This document shows positions 16,627-25,042 of a DNA stretch of 64,000 bases, piece by piece. This DNA comes from Streptomyces gossypii (GTDB lineage: Bacteria; Actinomycetota; Actinomycetes; Streptomycetales; Streptomycetaceae), in NCBI RefSeq assembly GCF_025165795.1, contig NZ_JAJAGO010000003.1:310001-374000 (forward strand), written 5' to 3'. The notes under the pieces are model-generated. The model was not told where the DNA came from. It saw only the letters and a program-made list of their open reading frames with translations, and did no database searches. The position numbers and the translations under genes are program-made. Numbering within the stretch: position 1 is the first letter of the stretch; the number at the start of each line of letters is the position of its first letter.

Positions 16627-18366
16627 TCATCGCCGGCGGGCGGAGGTGTTCGCCGGCTGGATGGCCGGCTGTGCGGCGCGTGCTGGGGAGGGGGTGTGTC
16701 GGTTGCCCCGCAGGGGCGTGTCCTGGGGGCTTTGCCGGGTGTATGCGGGGAGGTTCGCGGCGCGGCGCAGGCGCCACACGAGGACGTCGCTGATGGATTC
16801 GGCGGTGCCCAGCTCCCGGCGGGCGGCGGCTTCGGCGAGGAGCGCCTGCGGGTTGTGGCCTGCCTGTGCGGTGTCGGCGAGGGTGGCGGCCAGGGCGTGC
16901 CAGCCGGGCTCGGCCAGGATGGTCTCGGCGAGGTCGGGCAGGGCGGCGCGGACGGTGGTGGCGTGGTGGCGGCGCAGGGTCGGGGCGATGCGGCGTCCGC
17001 GCTCGCGCAGCGCTGCCAGGGGCTCGGCGGCTGCCTGCCGGTAGGCCGCTTGCAGGTGTTCGGCGGCCCGGCGGGCGGCCTCGGCCTGCTGGGCGTGCCG
17101 GCGCTGGGCGTGCCAGTGGGCGGTGGCGAGGGCGAGGAAGAACAGCATGTCTATGGCCATGGCGGTGCCGGCTCCGTCCTCGCCCCGGCCGAGGGCGGGC
17201 CCGCTGTGGACGAGGTCGCGGGCGGCGCGGCGCAGGTCCTGCGCGTGGCGGAACTCGGCGCGGGTGTGGGAGCGGGAGGCCCGCTCGAATTCCCGAGCCG
17301 CTTGGCGCAGTTGGTCGCGGGTGTGGAGTGCGGAGGTTTTGGCGAGGGCGTCGAGGACCTCGCCGGTGGCGGCGATCTGGGCGGCAGCGGCGCCGTCGTC
17401 GCCGCTGTCGTCGAGGGCGAGCAGCGCCGCCCAGGCCGCGTCGGCCGCGGTGCGCCGTGCGGCGGCGGGTGCCGAAGGTGCGGTGTGGTGTGGCTCTGCC
17501 CGGTCGCTGCCGGTGGTCTCCACTGGGGTGGCGCCGTTGGTGAAGCGTTGCTGGAGGCGGGGCAGGGACAGGTCGGGGGCGAGGGTGGACCCGGCGTAGA
17601 AGACCGGCTCCTTGCCCTTGTTGCGGTCGCCGGGCAGGGCGACCTTGTAGCCCTTGAGGTCACCGGAGGGCAGCGCCTTGGTGTGCACGAGGAGCCCGGC
17701 GTCCTTGAGGCGGCCGAGGAACTCCTCGGTGGAGGTGGCGCCCGCCAGGGCGCGGCGCACGGCTTCGCGCAGTTCCTCGCGTGCGGTGCGGTCGCGGCCC
17801 TGGCGCTGGGCCTTGTGGCGTTCGGCGCTGGTGGTGCGCTTCGCGGCGGTGCCGTCGCCGGGGGTGACGCGGTGGAGGCCCAAGTCGGCTTCGATGAGGC
17901 GGGCTTCGGCCTGGGCGCGTTTGCCGGAGCGGTGGTGGTCGGGGCGGCGGCCGTCCTCGCGTACGAGGGTGGCGACGATGTGGATGTGGTCGCCGGCGTG
18001 GCGCACGGCCGCCCAGCGGCAGCCGGCGCCGTCGCCGGGGTCGATGCCGGTGGCCGCGACGGTGCGGCGGGCGATGCCGGCCCATTGCTCGTCGGTCAGG
18101 ACCGGGTCGTCGGGGGCGGCGCGCACGGAGCAGTGCCACACGTGCTTGTCGGGTCGCTGGTCGGCGTCGAGCAGGTGGAGGGGCTGGTCGAGGAGGTGGG
18201 CGAGGTCCTTCTTGGTGGCTGATGGGTGGCGGCCGGGGTCGGGGGCCATGTGGTCGAAGGAGGCGACCAGGTGCGGGTCGACGTGCTCCTCGTGGGTGCC
18301 CTTGCCGTAGAGGTAGCGCAGCAGGCCCAGGGTGCTGCTGCCCTGCTTGTGGATGCTGGGGATCAA
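16627..18366 (-). CDS. Relaxase, MobA/VirD2 family
   Basis: 579 residues. The relaxase domain occupies roughly the first 220 residues; HAGDHIHIVATLV is the H-x-D-H-x-H metal-binding motif that positions the scissile phosphate at oriT, and the tyrosine in RYLYGKG near residue 20 is a candidate nucleophile. The C-terminal 350 residues are Ala/Arg-rich helices without a recognisable helicase or primase domain. The protein would nick one strand at oriT and pilot it through another element's conjugation machine. ATG 18366 overlaps the mobC stop by four bases. A relaxase is notable because most actinomycete integrative elements instead move double-stranded DNA with an FtsK-like protein. Confidence 0.88.
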   Translation of the reverse strand: MIPSIHKQGSSTLGLLRYLYGKGTHEEHVDPHLVASFDHMAPDPGRHPSATKKDLAHLLDQPLHLLDADQRPDKHVWHCSVRAAPDDPVLTDEQWAGIARRTVAATGIDPGDGAGCRWAAVRHAGDHIHIVATLVREDGRRPDHHRSGKRAQAEARLIEADLGLHRVTPGDGTAAKRTTSAERHKAQRQGRDRTAREELREAVRRALAGATSTEEFLGRLKDAGLLVHTKALPSGDLKGYKVALPGDRNKGKEPVFYAGSTLAPDLSLPRLQQRFTNGATPVETTGSDRAEPHHTAPSAPAAARRTAADAAWAALLALDDSGDDGAAAAQIAATGEVLDALAKTSALHTRDQLRQAAREFERASRSHTRAEFRHAQDLRRAARDLVHSGPALGRGEDGAGTAMAIDMLFFLALATAHWHAQRRHAQQAEAARRAAEHLQAAYRQAAAEPLAALRERGRRIAPTLRRHHATTVRAALPDLAETILAEPGWHALAATLADTAQAGHNPQALLAEAAARRELGTAESISDVLVWRLRRAANLPAYTRQSPQDTPLRGNRHTPSPARAAQPAIQPANTSARRR

Positions 18367-18998
18367 GCCGCCTCACCGTCTTGCTCCTGGCGGTTGGTGA
18401 CCCGGTCGGCGGCCTTCCTCGCAGAGTTGGCCGCGCGGTGGATGTCGGCGAGCACCTCCTTGAGATGCGGCACGTCGCCGCCGGAGTTGAGGGTCTTGGC
18501 GACCTGGTTGAGGTTGCTGCCGGCCCAGCCGAGCTGGCGGCGCATGGCGAACAGTTCGCTGAGCACGTCGCGCTCGGTGGCGATGGCGGCGGCGGTACGG
18601 GACTGGTCGCGGGCGGCGGCCAGCGCGGAGTGGGCGAGGAACCCGGCCAGACTCATGCCGACGGCATCGGCGCCGACCTGGATGATGGCGTGCTCTTGAT
18701 CGCTGAGGCGGACACTCTGGGCGGGACGCTGCTTCTTGTCGCGCGCACGCGCCTTCCCCCTGCTCTTGGTCCGGCGCTCGCGGCCGGCCCTTCCTGGCTG
18801 CGATCCGCCCCCGGTCGCAGCCCTCCCGCCCGGCGCCCCCCGGCGCCGGACGGACCCCGCCACCCCCGGGGCGGGGCCAGGTTCCGGCGCTCCCCCTGCG
18901 GGGGAGTGTCCGAACCTCCAACTTGCTCCGCTGTCAGGGGCTGAGGTGGTGGATATCGCCTGCTGGGCAACGGCGGGTTCGTGGTGCTGGTCGGGCAC
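18363..18998 (-). CDS. MobC-like mobilization protein
   Basis: 211 residues from GTG 18998, chosen because CAGGAGA lies about nine bases upstream; the frame is open further back but has low-complexity composition. The conserved part is the C-terminal 120 residues: VRLSDQEHAIIQVGADAVG resembles a ribbon-helix-helix segment, and GWAGSNLNQVAKTLN is the MobC signature (GxNLNQxA). MobC binds oriT and opens it for the relaxase, whose gene overlaps by four bases. The Arg/Pro/Gly-rich N-terminal half is probably disordered. Confidence 0.83.
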   Translation of the reverse strand: MPDQHHEPAVAQQAISTTSAPDSGASWRFGHSPAGGAPEPGPAPGVAGSVRRRGAPGGRAATGGGSQPGRAGRERRTKSRGKARARDKKQRPAQSVRLSDQEHAIIQVGADAVGMSLAGFLAHSALAAARDQSRTAAAIATERDVLSELFAMRRQLGWAGSNLNQVAKTLNSGGDVPHLKEVLADIHRAANSARKAADRVTNRQEQDGEAA

Positions 18999-19238
18999 GG
19001 GGTCTGTCTCCTGGGGGCGTGCGGGAGGTGGGCGTGTGTGGTCGTGAAGCCGGGTAGGAAGCGCCCGTCGCTCTCGTGGAGAGGGGCGTGAGGAAGTACC
19101 GCGGCGTAGTTGGCCGAGCTGTTGGCGCCATCGAGTTGAAGTGCCGCCGAGTGGTGCGAGCGCTGGTGGCGGAGTTCGAATGGCGGCGCACGGCATTGGC
19201 GGTGGTCTTCCACCAACACCGGCACCGCGCTGTGGCGG
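18999..19238. other. Region upstream of mobC (possible oriT)
   Basis: No gene is supported. Transfer origins usually lie directly upstream of mobC/mobA operons, so this 240-base stretch is the first place to look for oriT. I did not find a convincing inverted repeat by eye, so this is positional inference. Confidence 0.3.
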
Positions 19239-20069
19239 TTATGCGGCGGCATTGGTGTCGGCGAGGGAGGCGAGTTCCGCCGTGGCGGCCTTGGCGATCT
19301 CTTTGGCGCGGTCCTTCTGGATCGTGTAGCCCTGGGTCCTGATCGCGGCCTCAAGGGTGGTGCGGGGCACTGTGCCGTGTTCGGCGCCGATGGCGCGGGC
19401 CGTTGACCACAGCACCTTGTCGGGTGCGGTGGTCTTGCGTCCGGCCTTCTTCGGTACGGCCTTGTCTGTCGTCGGCGTGGCGGTGGCGCCCTTCGCCGCG
19501 TGCGCCGGTTCGCCGCTCCCCTCAGCTGTGGGTGCCGCGTGAGAGCGGTGCGTCTCCTCATGGCGGACCGGGTCGCTGGGTTCGGGCGTGGCGGTTTCGC
19601 CATGTGTGGTGGCGGATGGCGAAGCTGCCACCGCGGTGTTGGCGGCGAGGTGGCGGTTGATGACGAGGTAGAGGTGGACGGCGAGGGCGAGCGGGGCGAT
19701 GGCGGACAGGGCGCCGACTGTGGCGTTGTCGAGGTGGAGGCGTGTCCGTTCGTTGAGGCGGATGGCGTGCAGGGCGTTGGCCCAGATGCTGGTGAGGGTG
19801 GCCAGCCCGAGGAGAGTCCACACGTACAGGCGGGAGTGCAGTGGGGCGGTGCGCAGGATCAGCAGGGCGACCACGCCGATGGCGATGAAGCCGTCGATCA
19901 CGAGCGGGAAGAGGTAGGTGAGCGGTCCGCGGATGTGGGCGGCGACGGCCATCTGGCGCAGGGCGTCGTAGGACAGGGCGAAGCCGACGGCGGCGAGCAG
20001 GATGATGCCGGTGCGGACGGTCCGGCTGCCGCGCACGGCATCCGGGGCTGTCGGTGCAGGGGAGTGCAA
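19239..20069 (-). CDS. DUF2637 membrane protein (Spd-like)
   Basis: 276 residues. Four hydrophobic helices fill residues 20-160 (GIILLAAVGFALSYDAL, a second near 50-70, a third near 80-97, a fourth near 120-140), the pattern of DUF2637 proteins found on Streptomyces plasmids and integrative elements and related to spread (Spd) functions. The C-terminal half is an Ala/Thr/Pro-rich linker followed by a small folded segment (RTTLEAAIRTQGYTIQKDRAKEI) that could be a winged-helix-like DNA contact. Probably membrane-located and involved in intramycelial spread or transfer. A strong hairpin follows its upstream side. Confidence 0.8.
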   Translation of the reverse strand: MHSPAPTAPDAVRGSRTVRTGIILLAAVGFALSYDALRQMAVAAHIRGPLTYLFPLVIDGFIAIGVVALLILRTAPLHSRLYVWTLLGLATLTSIWANALHAIRLNERTRLHLDNATVGALSAIAPLALAVHLYLVINRHLAANTAVAASPSATTHGETATPEPSDPVRHEETHRSHAAPTAEGSGEPAHAAKGATATPTTDKAVPKKAGRKTTAPDKVLWSTARAIGAEHGTVPRTTLEAAIRTQGYTIQKDRAKEIAKAATAELASLADTNAAA

Positions 20070-20141
20070 GGCGGAAGGCTCCAGGGCAGGGAGTGGGGCT
20101 TGTGGGGCGGGGGTGGGGAGCGTTCACGGAGGGGGCGTTCA

Positions 20142-20171
20142 CGCGGGCCCCCTTCTAAAGGGGGGCCCGCG
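20142..20171. terminator. 11-bp perfect hairpin
   Basis: Arms at 20142-20152 and 20161-20171 (CGCGGGCCCCC and its complement) around an eight-base loop. It lies between the minus-strand ATPase gene and the DUF2637 gene and would terminate read-through from the former. Confidence 0.65.
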
Positions 20172-20308
20172 CGTGATCGCCTCCGGGCGTGTACGGCGTG
20201 GACGGTGCCGTGATCGCTTGACCTGCGGTTTCGCGGTGAGCGTGTGCGCCGTGAGCGGTCTACGGCGGTGTGTGAGCGCAGGGGCCGCGTGTACGGTCGC
20301 GTGATCGC
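20172..20308. repeat. Iteron-like direct repeats
   Basis: CGTGATCGC occurs at 20172-20180, 20209-20217 and 20300-20308, and CGTGTACGG at 20188-20196 and 20288-20296. The two words are paired twice in the same order. They lie in the only sizeable non-coding gap next to the element's replication-type ATPase gene, so they may be a replication origin, plasmid-transfer (clt) site or regulator sites. Confidence 0.55.
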
Positions 20309-20329
20309 TTCGCGCGGGCCGGAGGGGCT

Positions 20330-21865
20330 TCAGCCGACGGCGGTCAGGTGGCGGGCGGAGGCGTAGTAGCGGGTCTGCTGCCCGCCTCCGGCTCCTCCGG
20401 CGACGCCGTCGGCCCTGGTCGCCAGGCCGCTGTCGACGAGGCGGGACAGGTGGCGCCGCGCCTTCTCGACGTCGGCACGTTCGGGATCGCCCCCACCGAT
20501 CAGGACGGTCGCCAGTTCGCGGGCGGTCAGCCCGTTGGGGGCGTTGCGCAGCAGGACGGCAGGGTCCTTGGTCGGGTCGACCGTGGTGGTGCCCCGCGCG
20601 TGGTCGTGGGTGACATCCAGCGGACCGACCTCCCCGGTGGGGGTCTTGAGGTGGTGGAGGGTGACCGCTGGGTCGCCCGCCCGGCCGGTGACGAACAGGA
20701 CGCTGCCCGCGCCGGCGGTGATCCATGTGGAGCCGTAGACCTGGTCCAGGCTGGGCCGCAGGCCGCGCGGGGCGTCGGCGGCGGCCTTGCGCTGGTGGTG
20801 CAGCTCCATGATCTCCACGCCGCCTCGCAGGGCGCGCATGCGGGCGTTGTGGAAGGCGACAGCGAGGCTGTCATCGACCATTGTGCTGACCGCGTCCTTG
20901 AGGCTGTCGATCACGATGGTGTCGGCCTGGTGCACGGCGGCCATGTCGGCGAGGAGGTCGGGCTCCTTGTCCAGGGTGGCGGGCAGCGGGCCCTGCCAGA
21001 CGACGAGCCGCTCGCGCAGGGTCTTCTCGTCGGTGGCGTAGACTCGGCGGGCCATGGCCTTGGCGATCTGCCGGGGGCGGTCCATGGCCAGGTAGAGCAC
21101 CCGCCTGCTGGGGGCGACCGGCATCTCCAGGACCTTCTCCTGGAGGCCGAGACGGGCGAAGATCACCTGATGGGCCAGGGTGGTCTTGCCGACCCCGGGG
21201 CCGCCGACGATCATCAGGCTCTCGCCAGGCGCCCAGACGGTCTTCTCGCGGGTGCCCCACAGGGGCTCGGCGTCCGCGCCGGTCTCTTTGACGAAGGCCC
21301 AGCCGTCACCGGCGAAGCGGGACAGGCGGCCTTGGCCCGAGGCGAGTGCACGCTCGCGTTCGGCGCGTACTTCCGCTTCGATCTCGCTGCGTATCGCTTC
21401 GGGATCGGCGCCCGGCTCCTGGGCACGCTGGACGGTGCGTACGGCGGAGGCGAGCAGGCGGCGGAGGTCGGCCTTCTGGCGGATGATCTCCGCGTGGTAC
21501 TCGGCGCTGCCGGTGCTGTAGGGAACGTCGGCCAGCTGGTGAAGGTAGACGGCACCGCCGACCCGCTGCAGGTCTCCCTGCTGCTGGAGCAGTTCGGTGA
21601 GGACGATCGGGTCGGTCGGCTTGCCCTCCCGGCGTTGGGCGAGGAGCGCGCGCCAGATCGTCTCGTGCGCGGGCCGGTAGAAGGCGTCGTCGCCCAGGAT
21701 GGGGCGGATCGCGTCGACAACATGGCTGTCGTGCATACAGACGCCGAGGACCGCGCGCTCGGCGTCCACGTTGAAGGGAGGTTCCATATAGCCGTTTTGA
21801 AGGGGTGCAGGGCCTTCTGCGGAGCGGGATGGCGTCTGGGGCGGCAGGGTCGTACCCTGGTGCAT
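20330..21865 (-). CDS. DnaB/RecA-like replicative helicase-type ATPase
   Basis: 511 residues. Residues about 27-130 match the DnaB N-terminal domain (PPFNVDAERAVLGVCM, then DDAFYRPAHETIWRALL). GGPGVGKTT is the Walker A motif of a RecA-like (AAA_25) ATPase and DTIVIDSL the Walker B strand; a winged-helix-like segment closes the protein. The likely role is helicase loading or unwinding during excisive replication of the element. ATG 21865 has GAGGAG five bases upstream; longer upstream frames cross a conserved leader and are not coding. That leader is shared with xis. Confidence 0.85.
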   Translation of the reverse strand: MHQGTTLPPQTPSRSAEGPAPLQNGYMEPPFNVDAERAVLGVCMHDSHVVDAIRPILGDDAFYRPAHETIWRALLAQRREGKPTDPIVLTELLQQQGDLQRVGGAVYLHQLADVPYSTGSAEYHAEIIRQKADLRRLLASAVRTVQRAQEPGADPEAIRSEIEAEVRAERERALASGQGRLSRFAGDGWAFVKETGADAEPLWGTREKTVWAPGESLMIVGGPGVGKTTLAHQVIFARLGLQEKVLEMPVAPSRRVLYLAMDRPRQIAKAMARRVYATDEKTLRERLVVWQGPLPATLDKEPDLLADMAAVHQADTIVIDSLKDAVSTMVDDSLAVAFHNARMRALRGGVEIMELHHQRKAAADAPRGLRPSLDQVYGSTWITAGAGSVLFVTGRAGDPAVTLHHLKTPTGEVGPLDVTHDHARGTTTVDPTKDPAVLLRNAPNGLTARELATVLIGGGDPERADVEKARRHLSRLVDSGLATRADGVAGGAGGGQQTRYYASARHLTAVG

Positions 21866-21982
21866 AGAACTCCTCACCCGGCAGGCCATATGGGGCGGCA
21901 ACCCCGGCCGGGCCGGTCGAATCGTCTGGGTATGGCGGTCGTGGGGTTTCTGCTTCGCCCCCGGTGTTCGCAGCACCGGGGG
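21863..21982 (-). promoter_or_regulatory. Conserved leader A, upstream of the helicase-type gene
   Basis: Read on the minus strand, a hairpin with a nine-base-pair stem (21958-21966 with 21974-21982, loop of seven) is followed after 21 bases by a 53-base block (21939 down to 21887) that ends just before the ribosome site. The same two blocks, with only two changes in the 53, precede xis in the opposite orientation (leader B). It may be an operator, attenuator or protein-bound leader. Confidence 0.6.
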
Positions 21983-22133
21983 CTTCTTCATGTCCACCCG
22001 TGTCCGGGGGTGCCTCAACACTACCATCGACGATTCAAATAGGAATGGCTTGCAATGCATATCGGATTAGTGTTAGCTGGTTGTCACGTCCACGGCTGTC
22101 CCGCCGGATCCGGAGCGAGAGGAGGTGGGAGCG

Positions 22134-22697
22134 ATGAGCAGTGAGGACGGCGCGGCCCGAGCGGGAACCGACCGCCCCGAGCCGGAGGACCATGTGGCCG
22201 AGCGCATCAGGACGGAACGCGAAGTCCGCGCCTGGAGCACCGCGAAGCTCGCCGAGGAGATGACCAAGGCCGGCCACCCGATCAACCAGTCCGCGATCTG
22301 GCGGATCGAGAGCGGCAAGCCGCGCCGCCGCGTCAACCTCGACGAAGCACTCGGCTTCTGCAAGGTCTTCGACCTGTCCCTCGACGAGCTGACCAGCCCG
22401 CCGGACCGCCTCATGAACCCTCAGGTGAGACGGCTCGTCGGCGAATACGTCGAGAAGTGGAAGGAGTGGCGCGCCCTGGGCAAGGCCCAGGACCGCATCA
22501 TGGCCGAACTCGACGACTACGCGAAGGCCCACCCCGACCAGGCGGACCTGGTCAAGGTCATGCTCATGCACGAGATGGAAGTCGCTTCCGACGGCGAGTT
22601 CCGCCACCACCGCGGCTCGCGCCCCAAACTCCAGAGCTGGCTCGGGCCCGACCGAATGAACCCGCCGACCGACCGGGAAGAGCCTCCGACCGCATAG
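22134..22697 (+). CDS. XRE-family (helix-turn-helix) regulator of the element
   Basis: 187 residues. RIRTEREVRAWSTAKLAEEM ... INQSAIWRIESGKPRR is a Cro/C1-type helix-turn-helix (about residues 22-60), followed by a helical C-terminal part. ATG 22134 is eight bases after AGAGGAGG; a GTG at 22125 is less well placed. The gene lies between leader A and leader B, so it is well placed to repress the helicase and xis/int operons in the integrated state, like KorSA-type regulators of other actinomycete elements (analogy, not homology). Confidence 0.82.
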   Translation: MSSEDGAARAGTDRPEPEDHVAERIRTEREVRAWSTAKLAEEMTKAGHPINQSAIWRIESGKPRRRVNLDEALGFCKVFDLSLDELTSPPDRLMNPQVRRLVGEYVEKWKEWRALGKAQDRIMAELDDYAKAHPDQADLVKVMLMHEMEVASDGEFRHHRGSRPKLQSWLGPDRMNPPTDREEPPTA

Positions 22698-22720
22698 CGG
22701 CCGACTCCACCATGGTCTTC

Positions 22721-22840
22721 CCGGTGCTGCGAACACCGGTGACCGCCACGTGGCACATCAGCAACAACCGCCATACCCAGACGATTCAACCGGCCCGGCC
22801 GGGGTTGCCGCCCCACATGCCTGCCGGTGAAGGAGCTTCC
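22721..22840 (+). promoter_or_regulatory. Conserved leader B, upstream of xis
   Basis: A 19-base hairpin word (22721-22739) and a 53-base block (22767-22819) that is identical to leader A at 51 of 53 positions. It continues into CCTGCCGGTGAAGGAG, again similar to leader A, just before the TTG start of xis. The second block contains GGCC-rich complementary segments that could fold into another hairpin. Confidence 0.6.
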
Positions 22841-23164
22841 TTGCCCCAGAACACCTCCCTGCCCCTTGCCCAGATCGCCCAGCTCCTCGACGTCCCCGAG
22901 GACACCCTCCGCGCTCTCATCACCGCGCGCGGCGGCGACCGGGGTGACTCCACCCTCGTCGGCCTCACCGTCGCGGAGGCCGCCCGCCGCATCGGCATCG
23001 GCCGCACGAAGATGTACGAGTACATCACCACCGGCGAGATCCCCTCCGCGAAAGTCGGACGGCTGCGCCGTATACCCGCCGAAGCGGTCGGCGAGTTCCT
23101 CGCCAGGCGCACACCGACCGGAGATAGGCATCCGAAGGGCCCCGACTTCGGCACCGCAGCCTGA
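22841..23164 (+). CDS. xis: Excisionase-type helix-turn-helix protein
   Basis: 107 residues from TTG 22841, chosen because GAAGGAG is five bases upstream; an in-frame ATG at 22817 has no ribosome site and lies inside the conserved leader. LTVAEAARRIGIGRTKMYEY followed by TTGEIPSAKVGRLRRIPAEAV is the MerR-like winged-helix excisionase domain that bends att DNA and directs integrase to excision. The first 45 residues are an extra helical segment. It lies 11 bases before int, in the usual xis-int arrangement. Confidence 0.85.
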   Translation: MPQNTSLPLAQIAQLLDVPEDTLRALITARGGDRGDSTLVGLTVAEAARRIGIGRTKMYEYITTGEIPSAKVGRLRRIPAEAVGEFLARRTPTGDRHPKGPDFGTAA

Positions 23165-23175
23165 CGGGGGCGCAC

Positions 23176-24948
23176 ATGGCGCAGTCCCGAAGCCCCCGCA
23201 AGTCCCGCCAGCCCAATGGCGCCTCGTCCATCTACCTTGGCAAGGACGGGCGCTGGCACGGTCGCGTCACCGTCGGCGTCAAGGACGACGGCACCCCGGA
23301 CCGTCGGCACATCAGCCGCAAGACACGAGCCGAGGCCACCAAGGTCGTACGCGAACTGGAAAAGCAGCGCGACTCCACCGGCGTGCGTAAGGCCGGCCAG
23401 ACCTGGACGGTCAAGACCTGGCTGATCCACTGGGTGGAGAACATCGCCGCACCGAGTGTCTCGGAGAACACCATCGACGGCTACCGCGTCGCGGTCTACC
23501 ACCACCTCATACCCGGCCTCGGCGCGCACCGTCTGGAGAAGCTGGAGCCCGAGCACCTGGAGCGCTTCTACCGCAGGATGCAGGCCAGCGGCAGCGCCGC
23601 CGGCACTGCCCACCAGGCTCACCGCACGATCCGCACGGCTCTCAACGAGGCCGTGCGTCGCCGCCACCTCACCACGAATCCGGCCTCCGTCGCCAAGGCC
23701 CCGAGGGTCGAAGAGGAGGAGGTGGAACCGTACTCCCTAGAGGAGGTCCAGCGGCTCCTCGCCGAGGCGGCGACGGTGCGCAACCCCGCGCGATGGGTCA
23801 TCGCGCTCGCGCTCGGCCTGCGTCAGGGCGAGGTCCTCGGCCTGCAGTGGGAGGACGTCGACTTCGAGGCGGGCGTGATCCTCGTACGCCGAGGCCGCCT
23901 GCGGCCCCGCTACCAGCACGGATGCGGCGACAAGTGCGGACGCAAACCCGGCTACTGCCCGCAGAAGATCAACATCCGGCGCGAGACGAAGGACACCAAA
24001 ACGAGCGCGGGCAAGCGCGCAATCGGTGTGCCCGAGGAGCTGATGGCGCTTCTGCGGCTCCATAAGGAGCAGCAGGGCCGCGAGCGCGTCCTCGCCCGTG
24101 ACCTGTGGGTGGAGAAGCGGTATGTGTTCACTTCGCCGACGGGTGAACCGCTCAACCCGAACACCGACTTCCACCGGTGGAAGGACTTGCTTAAGGCGGC
24201 GGGCGTCCGCGACGGGCGGCTACACGACGCGCGACACACCGCCGCGACCGTCCTGCTCATCCTTGGCGTCCCGGAAGCCGTGGTCGACCGCATCATGGGC
24301 TGGGAACCCGGTAAGTCCGCCCGTATGCGCCGCCGCTACCAGCACCTCACCGGCCAGGTACTCCAGCAGACGGCGGCGAAGGTGGGCGGCCTGCTGTGGG
24401 GCAAGCCAGACACCTCAGGGCTGATGACAGGAACCGAACCCACGCCGACCCAGCGTTCCGAACCAATCGACGGGCCGGTTCACGTAGCCCACCTGTCCGG
24501 TCGACTCGTCGCGTTCCGGCACATCGAGCACGCCCAGGCCGTGGTCTCCCAGTGGGGCGCTGATCACCCCGACAAGCCCGCGTGTGTGGAGGAGTGGGAC
24601 CGGTCACGGTGGGAGCACGAGCGACCTGATGGCATCCGGGTTATCCGTGACCGGATTCCCGACCGCCGGTTCGTCCATCACGCCCACGCCGTGTTCCTGC
24701 CCGGTGGCGAACGACTCAACATCGGCGCCCCTGAGCAATGGTCCGTGTTGGCCTGGGAGTTCGAGGCCGATCTGTACACGGACTTGCCGGTCCGGTGGCA
24801 CACCACACGGCGCCCCGGCCAGGAGGTCGAGGCCCAGATTCGCGGCACGGACCAGGACGCTGTCGTCGCTGCGTTCCGTGAGGCTTGTGCACAGGCTGTG
24901 GACCGGGCGAGGAATCCGGAAGGATATGGAGACATCGACAGCTCCTGA
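23176..24948 (+). CDS. int: Tyrosine integrase with C-terminal extension
   Basis: 590 residues. Residues 1-410 are a complete phage/AICE-type tyrosine recombinase: an arm-binding N-terminus with an SSIYLGKDGRW strand, a SAM-like core-binding domain, and a catalytic domain with Arg216 (LGLRQGE), HDARH (His350, Arg353), the MGWEPG segment and Tyr388 (RRRYQHL). A CGDKCGRKPGYC insertion may bind zinc. Residues from about 415 to 590 are not part of the usual fold and match no domain I recognise. It catalyses site-specific integration and excision. The start ATG 23176 has GGGG-type spacing after xis. A strong hairpin follows the gene. Confidence 0.92.
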   Translation: MAQSRSPRKSRQPNGASSIYLGKDGRWHGRVTVGVKDDGTPDRRHISRKTRAEATKVVRELEKQRDSTGVRKAGQTWTVKTWLIHWVENIAAPSVSENTIDGYRVAVYHHLIPGLGAHRLEKLEPEHLERFYRRMQASGSAAGTAHQAHRTIRTALNEAVRRRHLTTNPASVAKAPRVEEEEVEPYSLEEVQRLLAEAATVRNPARWVIALALGLRQGEVLGLQWEDVDFEAGVILVRRGRLRPRYQHGCGDKCGRKPGYCPQKINIRRETKDTKTSAGKRAIGVPEELMALLRLHKEQQGRERVLARDLWVEKRYVFTSPTGEPLNPNTDFHRWKDLLKAAGVRDGRLHDARHTAATVLLILGVPEAVVDRIMGWEPGKSARMRRRYQHLTGQVLQQTAAKVGGLLWGKPDTSGLMTGTEPTPTQRSEPIDGPVHVAHLSGRLVAFRHIEHAQAVVSQWGADHPDKPACVEEWDRSRWEHERPDGIRVIRDRIPDRRFVHHAHAVFLPGGERLNIGAPEQWSVLAWEFEADLYTDLPVRWHTTRRPGQEVEAQIRGTDQDAVVAAFREACAQAVDRARNPEGYGDIDSS

Positions 24949-25000
24949 CCCATCATCAACTGCGTTCCAGGGCCCAACTCAGGGCTCGATTAGCGCTACG

Positions 25001-25032
25001 GAGCCCGGCAACCGCCAGAGGTTGCCGGGCTC
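25001..25032. terminator. 13-bp hairpin between int and hsdR
   Basis: Perfect stem (25001-25013 with 25020-25032) and six-base loop, lying between two converging genes; it should terminate both. Confidence 0.8.
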
Positions 25033-25042
25033 AGCGCGCACA

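Noticed and set aside
15979..18222. 747-codon plus-strand frame over the relaxase gene
   Set aside because: Gly/Val/Ala-rich translation without domains, opposite a gene with clear relaxase motifs.
20348..22042. 564-codon plus-strand frame opposite the helicase-type gene
   Set aside because: Antisense shadow; the minus-strand gene has Walker motifs and a ribosome site.
22817..22841. ATG 22817 as the xis start
   Set aside because: It sits in a leader conserved with a non-homologous gene and lacks a ribosome site; TTG 22841 follows GAAGGAG.
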